Below, in pieces: positions 1 through 4,847 of a stretch of DNA of 5,872 nt. Within the stretch, counting starts at the first letter, position 1; every line of letters begins with the position of its first letter. This DNA comes from Clostridiales bacterium (GTDB lineage: Bacteria > Bacillota > Clostridia > Lachnospirales > WQUN01). Location of the stretch: NCBI GenBank assembly GCA_031269415.1, contig JAISZF010000031.1, positions 1 through 5,872 of the forward strand, read 5' to 3'. The notes beneath the pieces are model-generated. The model was not told the DNA's origin. It searched no databases and saw only the letters and a list, made by a program, of their open reading frames with translations. The translations under genes and the position numbers were made by a program.

Positions 1-737
1 GGCTCAAAGGCGCTTATGGATCCGGTTATGGATAAGATCATATTAAGAACCACGATGGTTTGTATGCTCGGCAGTATAATATTCAAAAATTTATGCCATA
101 CGTTCGCCCCATCCATTTCGGCTGACTCATACAATTGGGGGTCGACGGACATAATAGCGCCTATGAATAACACCATGTTTTGGCCCATGTAACGCCAAAC
201 GGACGTCGCCGCGAGCATTGTGTTGTTCACTGAAGTGTCTCGGAGCCAATAGGGAAGCGCGCCTTGCTCAAACCCTAAAAACACCAGGAGTGTATCCAGC
301 ACAAACCCGCGTGTAAAGAAGAATTTGAAGATAAAACCAATGGCGATTCCGCTCACCAAATAGGGGAAAAACATAACGCCTTTAAACACGCCGCCAGCGC
401 GAACCTTAAAACTGAGTACCGTGGCAAAAAACAGCGCCAGCGCGAGTTGAACAAATGACGCGGCAAGGTAATAGACGCTTAGCCGGAGTGTATTAAAAAG
501 ATCAGGACGTCTGAAAATATCCAAATAATTGCTCAAACCCACAAACGTCCGCTTTCCTATGTATCGCATGTCATAGAAGCTGAACTGCGCCATTTTCATG
601 AAGGGAAAATATGTAAAAATTACCAGAAGAGCGACTGGAATCAGCAAAAAAACGCAGACGACAAAGAGTTGCTGCGATCGCTGATCGCTGACGAGCCTAC
701 TGAACGTCCGTTTCCTCTTTTTTGAATATCCGTTCAA
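1..737 (-). CDS. Sugar ABC transporter permease, MalF type (C-terminus cut by window edge)
   Basis: Membrane subunit of a binding-protein-dependent sugar importer (MalF/UgpA-like, binding-protein-dependent transport inner-membrane family). The frame is open from the stop at 780-782 to base 1 and gives 245 codons; relatives have about 290-300, so roughly 50 residues including the last helix are missing. The only plausible start is TTG at 737-735, seven bases after a GGGGGG ribosome binding site; the next in-frame Met codons lie inside or after the first helix. A basic N-terminus (KKRKR, residues 6-10) precedes helix 1 (about 24-44). Further hydrophobic segments lie near 78-104, 112-133, 170-195 and 220-243. 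The EAA loop that docks the ATPase is clear: ESAEMDGA at 204-211, followed by FLNIILP. It sits 73 bases downstream of the binding-protein gene on the same strand, so it is probably that protein's partner. Substrate (mannobiose or short manno-oligosaccharides) is inferred from neighbours only. Confidence 0.93.
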   Translation of the reverse strand, partial: MNGYSKKRKRTFSRLVSDQRSQQLFVVCVFLLIPVALLVIFTYFPFMKMAQFSFYDMRYIGKRTFVGLSNYLDIFRRPDLFNTLRLSVYYLAASFVQLALALFFATVLSFKVRAGGVFKGVMFFPYLVSGIAIGFIFKFFFTRGFVLDTLLVFLGFEQGALPYWLRDTSVNNTMLAATSVWRYMGQNMVLFIGAIMSVDPQLYESAEMDGANVWHKFLNIILPSIQTIVVLNMILSITGSISAFE

Positions 738-810
738 GAAACAGCCCCCCGCGGAATGATTTTTTGCCCAGCCGGCGGCTTAGAATAATCCTATTTTATC
801 TTCAGCCTGT
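738..810 (-). other. Intercistronic region with possible hairpin covering the permease ribosome binding site
   Basis: 73 non-coding bases separate the binding-protein stop from the permease start. On the minus strand, AGCCGCC (780-774) can pair with GGGGGCT (749-743), giving a seven-position stem with one G-G mismatch and a 24-base loop; this would hide most of the GGGGGG ribosome binding site. A competing small hairpin, AGCC-GCC-GGCT, exists at 780-770. No run of T follows, so this is not a classical intrinsic terminator. A role in lowering permease output relative to binding protein is inference. Confidence 0.25.
745..750 (-). promoter_or_regulatory. Ribosome binding site deciding the permease TTG start
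   Basis: The minus strand reads GGGGGG here, seven bases before TTG at 737-735. It is not a textbook AGGAGG but can pair with the anti-Shine-Dalgarno through G-C and G-U pairs. Between the upstream in-frame stop (780-782) and the first helix there is no ATG or GTG, so this site with the TTG is the best-supported start. Confidence 0.55.
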
Positions 811-2223
811 TTATTGAGGCGTCACGCCGTATTTTTCCTGCGACGCCGTCCATCTCGCGTTCCATTCGCCGGTGATCTCCTCAATTGTTTTCGTTCCTCC
901 CAAAGCCGCTTCCACAATGTCGATAACGTGTTGATTATCCATGTTTAAAGATACTTCGGAATCAACATTGATGTTTGTGAATAAATCTTCTTCGCCGGCC
1001 AGCGCGGGATTGTCCGCGACCAAATCAATGCCGTCAAAAGCCGATAACGTATCAGGCAGTTTATGTTCTTTTACAGTCGGTATGCCGCCTTGGTCATAAT
1101 CGAAGTTGGAATTTTCCACCAGGTATTTAGTATAGAGCATAGAAGCGATTTTGTTCTCAACACTGGAGTTTTTATTAATTCCATAGCAGTAATCGGGGCC
1201 CGCCGACGCGTATTGCGTGCCTTGAACAGTGATCGGGAACGGCATATAACCCACATCGGCGGGGTTCGGTCCCGCTTCCTGCATTTGAACGATAGCCCAA
1301 CTGCCCAATATCATTGTGGCGATTTCGCCGCGGTTGAACATCCCCTTTGAGCCTTCCCAGTCAGTGGTCGAGGGATCGTCTTCCACAAGGCCTTGTTGGA
1401 CAACTTGATATAAAACATTATAAACCGCGAACGGACCCGTTCCATCGCCGCGATCTTTAAAGGGATCTTTGGCGTGAGGTAAAACCTGCTGCATAAAATT
1501 TGGATCTCCGGTGGCGCTTCCGCCGATATACGCGTCCCAGGCGCCCATTGTCCATCCGGCGGCAAAGTTTGTATAGAGGGGTATCGCGTCCGTGCTATCC
1601 TTGATCTTTTTCAAGGCGTCCAGGAATTCGTCCGGCGTTTTAGGCAGCGCGTCAATTCCCGCTTGTGTATACACGGCTTTGTTATACAACACGCCCTGTA
1701 CATTGTTTGTCGATGAAATACCGTAAGTGACCCCCGCGTTAGCTTTATTGTCGGCGAAATTATAGGTCTGAGCCAGCGCCTCGGTATCGCCGAGCGGCTC
1801 AAAATAATTGATCAGCTCGGTGTTGGGGATGGTCGTGGGTATCATGCATACGTCTCCCCACTCAGGCGTGCTGACTCGTGTCGTCATAGTCTCAGCGTAA
1901 TCGGTTATGGCCTCGTATGTAATCTCAATGTTCGGATACGTCTTTTGAAAATCCGCGACATATCCAACCAAGACAGTATCGACAATATCTGTGCGGTGCG
2001 TCTTGAATTGGACGCTTGCCTGAAGGTCCGTGAAGTCTCCCAGCTTAATCTGATCTAATGAGGGAACTTCCGTAGGCACGGTTTGCGCGCCGCTTGCTCC
2101 TTCAGACGCCGACTCCGTTTGCTCGCTGTTTGCGCTTGGGGGCTGCTTCTGACTTGACGCGCCGCACGCGGCCAAAGTGACAAGCAAGATCAGAGACATT
2201 ATAAGTGAAACTGTTCGTTTCAT
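811..2223 (-). CDS. ABC transporter sugar-binding lipoprotein (extracellular solute-binding protein family 1)
   Basis: Cell-surface lipoprotein that captures a sugar and delivers it to the membrane permeases. The 470-residue product starts MKRTVSLIMS, has a hydrophobic signal segment and a lipobox LAAC with the lipidated Cys at residue 20. A Ser/Gln/Glu/Ala-rich linker (about 21-55) follows, then the mature two-lobed domain of the family 1 binding-protein fold. A recognisable family block is FNRGEIATMILGSWAI (296-311), and GVLYNKAVYTQAGI (177-190) matches the usual 'YNK..F...G' region. Length is normal for the family. The ATG is well set: AAAAAGGAG ends seven bases upstream. It lies between the GH130 gene and the permease, the usual place for the importer of an oligosaccharide operon. 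The specific ligand cannot be read from sequence; beta-1,4-mannobiose or manno-oligosaccharide is inferred from the adjacent epimerase and phosphorylase. Confidence 0.95.
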   Translation of the reverse strand: MKRTVSLIMSLILLVTLAACGASSQKQPPSANSEQTESASEGASGAQTVPTEVPSLDQIKLGDFTDLQASVQFKTHRTDIVDTVLVGYVADFQKTYPNIEITYEAITDYAETMTTRVSTPEWGDVCMIPTTIPNTELINYFEPLGDTEALAQTYNFADNKANAGVTYGISSTNNVQGVLYNKAVYTQAGIDALPKTPDEFLDALKKIKDSTDAIPLYTNFAAGWTMGAWDAYIGGSATGDPNFMQQVLPHAKDPFKDRGDGTGPFAVYNVLYQVVQQGLVEDDPSTTDWEGSKGMFNRGEIATMILGSWAIVQMQEAGPNPADVGYMPFPITVQGTQYASAGPDYCYGINKNSSVENKIASMLYTKYLVENSNFDYDQGGIPTVKEHKLPDTLSAFDGIDLVADNPALAGEEDLFTNINVDSEVSLNMDNQHVIDIVEAALGGTKTIEEITGEWNARWTASQEKYGVTPQ

Positions 2224-2230
2224 AGAAAAA

Positions 2231-2239
2231 CTCCTTTTT
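2231..2239 (-). promoter_or_regulatory. Strong ribosome binding site of the solute-binding protein gene
   Basis: The minus strand reads AAAAAGGAG, seven bases before the ATG at 2223-2221. It is the best placed translation signal in the window, which fits the high expression usually needed for binding proteins. Confidence 0.8.
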
Positions 2240-2245
2240 GATTTT

Positions 2246-2251
2246 ATTATA
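2246..2251 (-). promoter_or_regulatory. Possible internal -10 element (TATAAT) ahead of the solute-binding protein gene
   Basis: A perfect TATAAT lies on the minus strand 22 bases before the ATG. No good -35 exists at 16-18 bases upstream (the candidates are TTTTTA, GTTTTT and TGTTTT), so by itself this is weak evidence in an AT-rich gap. If real, it would start a short transcript carrying the strong ribosome binding site and boost the binding protein over the two enzymes upstream. Confidence 0.25.
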
Positions 2252-2255
2252 TGAA

Positions 2256-2270
2256 TTAGCCTATGGCTAA
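2256..2270 (-). repeat. Perfect 6-bp inverted repeat (intercistronic hairpin or operator)
   Basis: On the minus strand TTAGCC-ATA-GGCTAA is a perfect six-base-pair stem with a three-base loop, sitting 10 bases after the GH130 stop codon and before the binding-protein ribosome binding site. No T-run follows, so it is unlikely to be an efficient terminator. It could be an mRNA stability or processing stem-loop at the enzyme/transporter boundary, or a protein-binding dyad beside the TATAAT at 2246-2251. The symmetry is directly visible; the role is inference. Confidence 0.4.
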
Positions 2271-2280
2271 AAACATACTT

Positions 2281-3462
2281 TTATTCGGCTCGCCCGGCGC
2301 TCCGCAAAAAAGCGAGATTCTTATCTATCAGATCGCACCGCTGCCTCACGCAGTCAGCGCTTCTTCCGACGTCGGGCGGCGTATGGAACACATAATCAAC
2401 AAGACGATCGATAGACGTCGACGCGACATGCAAGCGAGTATCAGACGACGCGTAATAAATATACGCCTGACCGTCGTCGTCACATATCGCCCCGTTGGTA
2501 AAAACCACATTCGATACGTCTCCTACTCTTTCCTCGCCCCGCGGGGCAATCAAATACCCTCCAGGCTCGGCTATAAGCCTCCAAGGCTCATTAAGGCTGG
2601 TCGCGAACGCGTAGATCACATAACGAAGCCCCGCCGCCGTATTTCGGACGCCATGGGCGATATGAATCCAGCCCTTATCTGTTTTTATCGGAACAGCGCC
2701 GGCTCCATTCTTAGATTCCGTAATCTGATGATATTTGCGCGCGCTTGTAATGATCTCATCGTCAATTACAGCCCGTTCAATCGTATCGCATAACCCGAAT
2801 CCAATCCCGCCGCCGCTTCCAGTATCGATAAATCCGTCCATCGGACGCGTGTAAAAAGCGTATTTGCCATGGACAAACTCAGGAAGCAACAGTACATTAC
2901 GCTGCTGAGGAGAATTCCTGGTGATAAGATTTGGCAATCGCTCCCAACTTTGTAAGTCCTTTGTGCGCGCGATACCGGCCGCTGCTACCGCAGCTGAAAG
3001 ATCGGCATTGGCCGGATCCTTGCTTTCAGAGCAGAAGATCCCGTAAATCCAACCATCTTCATGCTTTGTAAGCCGCATATCGTAAACGTTGGTTTCTTCC
3101 GGACAGGTATCGGGCAATTCTACCGGCTTGCTCCGGAATCTAAAATTATCCACCGGACTGTCGCTTTCGGCAACCGCGAAGAAAGACTTACGATCATTTC
3201 CCTCCACCCGCGCCATCAGGCAGTAACGGCCATTGAATTTGATCGCTCCCGAGTTAAAAACGCCGTTTATCCCCAAACGCTCCATAAAATAGGGATTAGT
3301 CTCAGGATTCAAATCGTATTTCCATATAATAGGCGTATGTTCGCGCGTCAGCACTGGATTTTTCCATCGCGTAAAAATGCCGTTGTAAAAATCAGCGGGA
3401 CTGTTTTTTAAGGATACTATCCTTTCGTATTCCGAAAGCTGTTTTTCATAGGCGTTAAGCAT
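2281..3462 (-). CDS. 4-O-beta-D-mannosyl-D-glucose phosphorylase (GH130, subfamily 1 type)
   Basis: Cytoplasmic inverting phosphorylase: 4-O-beta-D-mannosyl-D-glucose + phosphate gives alpha-D-mannose 1-phosphate + glucose. The 393-residue five-bladed propeller matches the usual GH130_1 length. Blocks typical of this subfamily include GINGVFNSG (64-72), NVYDMRLTKHEDGW (125-138) with the expected catalytic acid Asp128 (Asp131 in the Bacteroides fragilis enzyme, from memory), SPQQRN (184-189), GSGGGIGFGL (215-224), AHGVRNTAAG (269-278) and GEERVGDVSN (309-318). Basic residues in these blocks are the likely phosphate ligands. The frame also allows TTG at 3474, but GAGGAGG (3476-3482) leaves one base before that TTG and thirteen before ATG 3462, so ATG is preferred. 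The ATG overlaps the epimerase stop by eight bases, implying translational coupling. The adjacent epimerase makes exactly this enzyme's substrate. GH130_2 (mannooligosaccharide phosphorylase) is the main alternative and is less likely. Confidence 0.93.
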   Translation of the reverse strand: MLNAYEKQLSEYERIVSLKNSPADFYNGIFTRWKNPVLTREHTPIIWKYDLNPETNPYFMERLGINGVFNSGAIKFNGRYCLMARVEGNDRKSFFAVAESDSPVDNFRFRSKPVELPDTCPEETNVYDMRLTKHEDGWIYGIFCSESKDPANADLSAAVAAAGIARTKDLQSWERLPNLITRNSPQQRNVLLLPEFVHGKYAFYTRPMDGFIDTGSGGGIGFGLCDTIERAVIDDEIITSARKYHQITESKNGAGAVPIKTDKGWIHIAHGVRNTAAGLRYVIYAFATSLNEPWRLIAEPGGYLIAPRGEERVGDVSNVVFTNGAICDDDGQAYIYYASSDTRLHVASTSIDRLVDYVFHTPPDVGRSADCVRQRCDLIDKNLAFLRSAGRAE

Positions 3463-4639
3463 TGTCTGTAGCAAGCCTCCTCAAAATCTCAAAGCACATT
3501 CTTCCATTGTGGTAAGGACATTTCCAAGGCTCCACGAATGGCAGGCTTGAGTCCGGGTTCCCGTTATCGTTCACACGCCAAAACCATTCGGAACCTGGAC
3601 GCTTGTCAACAATATATTGAAGAATATAGTCCAAAATATCCATTGCCGCCGCTCTGAATTCGATTTTATCAGGATGCTTCTCATATTCGTTTAAGAACCC
3701 AACTAAAGCTTCCGCCTGAACCCACCATATCCGGTGTTTGTCTTCCGTTCCGTTCACTTGCTCATTCCAAAGGGAACGCTTATGATAAGCGGTTTCAAAC
3801 ACATTTTGAGCTAGATCGCTTGTTATCACGCCTATTCTCGCGCCGAGATCCCTGTCATGAAGGAGTGAAACGCCGTAGTCGATGAGCCAAGAGGCTTCAA
3901 TATCATGACCATAAGAACACATATCTATGAGACTGTTCATATTTTTGTCAAAGAATACTTCTTGTCTGTGTTTGGCTGGGTTATAGACTCTTAACTCAAA
4001 AATATCCAAAACGCGGCGCATCGCTTTTTCCACATCCGCGCTTCCGCTGGATTTATACAGGCTTGAATATGCTTCAAAAATATGAAGAAGCGTATTCATC
4101 GTTTTGTCAGCCATCACTCCATTTTCAGAGAGCTTTTCATTGGCGGACGGTATAAACGCGACGTCATAGGATTCGCCGTAACCAGCCTCGTCGGCGCATC
4201 TATCCTCTATTAATCGAAAAATACGCAGAGCCAGATCTAAGGCTTCATGATTTCCAGCGGCCTCATAATAAGCCGAAAGCGCGTATATGGCAAACGCTTG
4301 GTTATATGTATGTTTTGTTGAATCGAACACGCTTCCGTCATAATTCACCGACCAATATAAACCGCCGTTTTTTTTGTCAAGACAATGCTCGGTTAAAAAA
4401 CGGTACGCGTGATTCGCGTCCTCCAACAAAGCATTTTGGCTAAGGAGTTTGTAGGCGTTAGAAAAAAACCATAGAACGCGGCTGTTCAATATACAGCCTT
4501 TTACGCTTTGTTTTTTAATCTCCAGCTCGAAATTTACATAACCGAAATACCCCCCAAATTCATAATCCTTTAAGCCATGCCAAAAAGGAATAATACAGTC
4601 AGTCAGCATATTTTTTGCTTCTGAAATCAAGGCCTTCAC
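3455..4639 (-). CDS. Cellobiose 2-epimerase / mannobiose 2-epimerase (AGE family)
   Basis: Cytoplasmic epimerase that inverts C2 of the reducing-end sugar in beta-1,4 disaccharides. It interconverts cellobiose and glucosyl-mannose, and mannobiose and mannosyl-glucose. The 394-residue alpha/alpha-barrel protein has normal length. Residues reported as essential in the Ruminococcus albus enzyme are all present at almost the same numbering: Arg54 (NSRVLW), His186, His245-Glu248-Trp251 (SYGHDIEASW), Trp306 and Glu310 (WWVQAE), and His377 in CPYHNGR. N-terminal blocks IIPFW (16-20) and GGYFGYV (29-35) are also typical. The GTG at 4639 is chosen because the N-terminus (ISEAKNMLTD before IIPFW) aligns with known members; no clear ribosome binding site precedes it. 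An internal ATG at 4606 is an alternative. It is the first gene after the promoter at 4700-4728 and overlaps the GH130 gene. N-acylglucosamine 2-epimerase activity is less likely given the CPYHNGR motif and neighbour. Confidence 0.94.
   Translation of the reverse strand: MKALISEAKNMLTDCIIPFWHGLKDYEFGGYFGYVNFELEIKKQSVKGCILNSRVLWFFSNAYKLLSQNALLEDANHAYRFLTEHCLDKKNGGLYWSVNYDGSVFDSTKHTYNQAFAIYALSAYYEAAGNHEALDLALRIFRLIEDRCADEAGYGESYDVAFIPSANEKLSENGVMADKTMNTLLHIFEAYSSLYKSSGSADVEKAMRRVLDIFELRVYNPAKHRQEVFFDKNMNSLIDMCSYGHDIEASWLIDYGVSLLHDRDLGARIGVITSDLAQNVFETAYHKRSLWNEQVNGTEDKHRIWWVQAEALVGFLNEYEKHPDKIEFRAAAMDILDYILQYIVDKRPGSEWFWRVNDNGNPDSSLPFVEPWKCPYHNGRMCFEILRRLATDNA
3476..3482 (-). promoter_or_regulatory. 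Ribosome binding site that decides the GH130 start
   Basis: The minus strand reads GAGGAGG inside the last codons of the epimerase gene. It is only one base from TTG 3474 (too close to use) and thirteen bases from ATG 3462 (slightly long but workable). This favours the ATG, making the protein four residues shorter than the longest open frame. Confidence 0.55.
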
Positions 4640-4674
4640 ATCCAGAATAAAATTTGATTAATTATTGCCTAAAA

Positions 4675-4693
4675 TAAGTTTATTCATTACTTA
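4675..4693 (-). promoter_or_regulatory. Candidate operator: TAAGT/ACTTA dyad at the transcription start
   Basis: On the minus strand TAAGT (4693-4689), nine bases, ACTTA (4679-4675) form a perfect five-base dyad covering about +1 to +19 of the predicted promoter. The location is right for a repressor site. The match is short, AT-rich and lacks the central CG usual in LacI-family operators, so it could be chance. Confidence 0.2.
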
Positions 4694-4699
4694 ACGCAA

Positions 4700-4728
4700 A
4701 CTATACAATCTAAGGTAAATTTAGTCAA
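4700..4728 (-). promoter_or_regulatory. Sigma-A-type promoter of the epimerase-phosphorylase-transporter operon
   Basis: The minus strand has TTGACT (4728-4723), a 17-base spacer and TATAGT (4705-4700), each five of six to consensus. AT-rich DNA upstream (roughly 4729-4763) could act as an UP element. Transcription would start near 4693, giving a leader of about 54 bases before GTG 4639. It is the only strong promoter in the gap after the LacI gene, so it probably drives the operon leftward. Confidence 0.78.
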
Positions 4729-4792
4729 TGTAATAAAGTTATGAAAATATCTATAATTATTTGTGCAATATGTATACGAAAACAAAGTCACC

Positions 4793-4818
4793 ATATCGCA
4801 ACACGTATGTTGTTATAT
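4793..4818. repeat. 26-bp imperfect palindrome downstream of the LacI gene
   Basis: The plus strand ATAT-CG-CAACA-CGTA-TGTTG-TT-ATAT has nine of thirteen symmetric positions matched. It begins about 30 bases after the LacI stop and about 65 bases upstream of the operon -35 box. It could be a remote LacI operator, or a stem-loop at the 3' end of the LacI message; no T-run follows on the minus strand. The role is unresolved. Confidence 0.35.
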
Positions 4819-4847
4819 AGCGGCAAATGTAAATGCTTGTCATAAAT

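Larger units (their letters stand above)
4640..4847. other. 208-base AT-rich regulatory gap between the LacI gene and the operon
   Basis: No gene or RNA is seen here on either strand. It contains the operon promoter, the imperfect palindrome at 4793-4818, the dyad at 4675-4693 and a leader without an obvious Shine-Dalgarno sequence. No terminator with a T-run is visible after the LacI gene, so some read-through from it into the operon is possible. Confidence 0.6.

Noticed and set aside
674..681. GCGATCGC octamer, the HIP1 repeat of cyanobacteria, inside a short GATCGCT tandem repeat
   Set aside because: It occurs once, within the permease coding region (Asp-Gln-Arg-Ser), and nothing else here suggests a cyanobacterium.
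738..810. Intrinsic terminator after the binding-protein gene
   Set aside because: Small GC-rich stems are possible, but no T-run follows on the minus strand, and the permease gene continues in the same direction.
1063..1350. Plus-strand open frame of 95 codons inside the binding-protein gene
   Set aside because: It is fully antisense to a well-supported lipoprotein gene and shows no domain or promoter.
2263..2793. Plus-strand open frame of 176 codons
   Set aside because: It lies antisense to the conserved GH130 gene, its translation is rich in Arg with no recognisable domain, and it has no convincing ribosome binding site. It is a shadow frame.
3061..3411. Plus-strand open frame of 116 codons
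   Set aside because: It is antisense to the GH130 coding region and its open length follows from that gene's codon usage.
4827..4843. Plus-strand ATGTAAATGCTTGTCAT, resembling a catabolite-response (cre) or LacI operator
   Set aside because: The outer ATG/CAT and inner AA/TT arms are symmetric, but the spacing is one base longer than the cre consensus, the central CG is missing, and it sits about 100 bases upstream of the -35 box. Too weak to call.
4640..4847. Riboswitch or small RNA in the regulatory gap
   Set aside because: The gap is AT-rich without conserved riboswitch cores or GC-rich stacked helices, and the predicted leader after the promoter is only about 54 bases.
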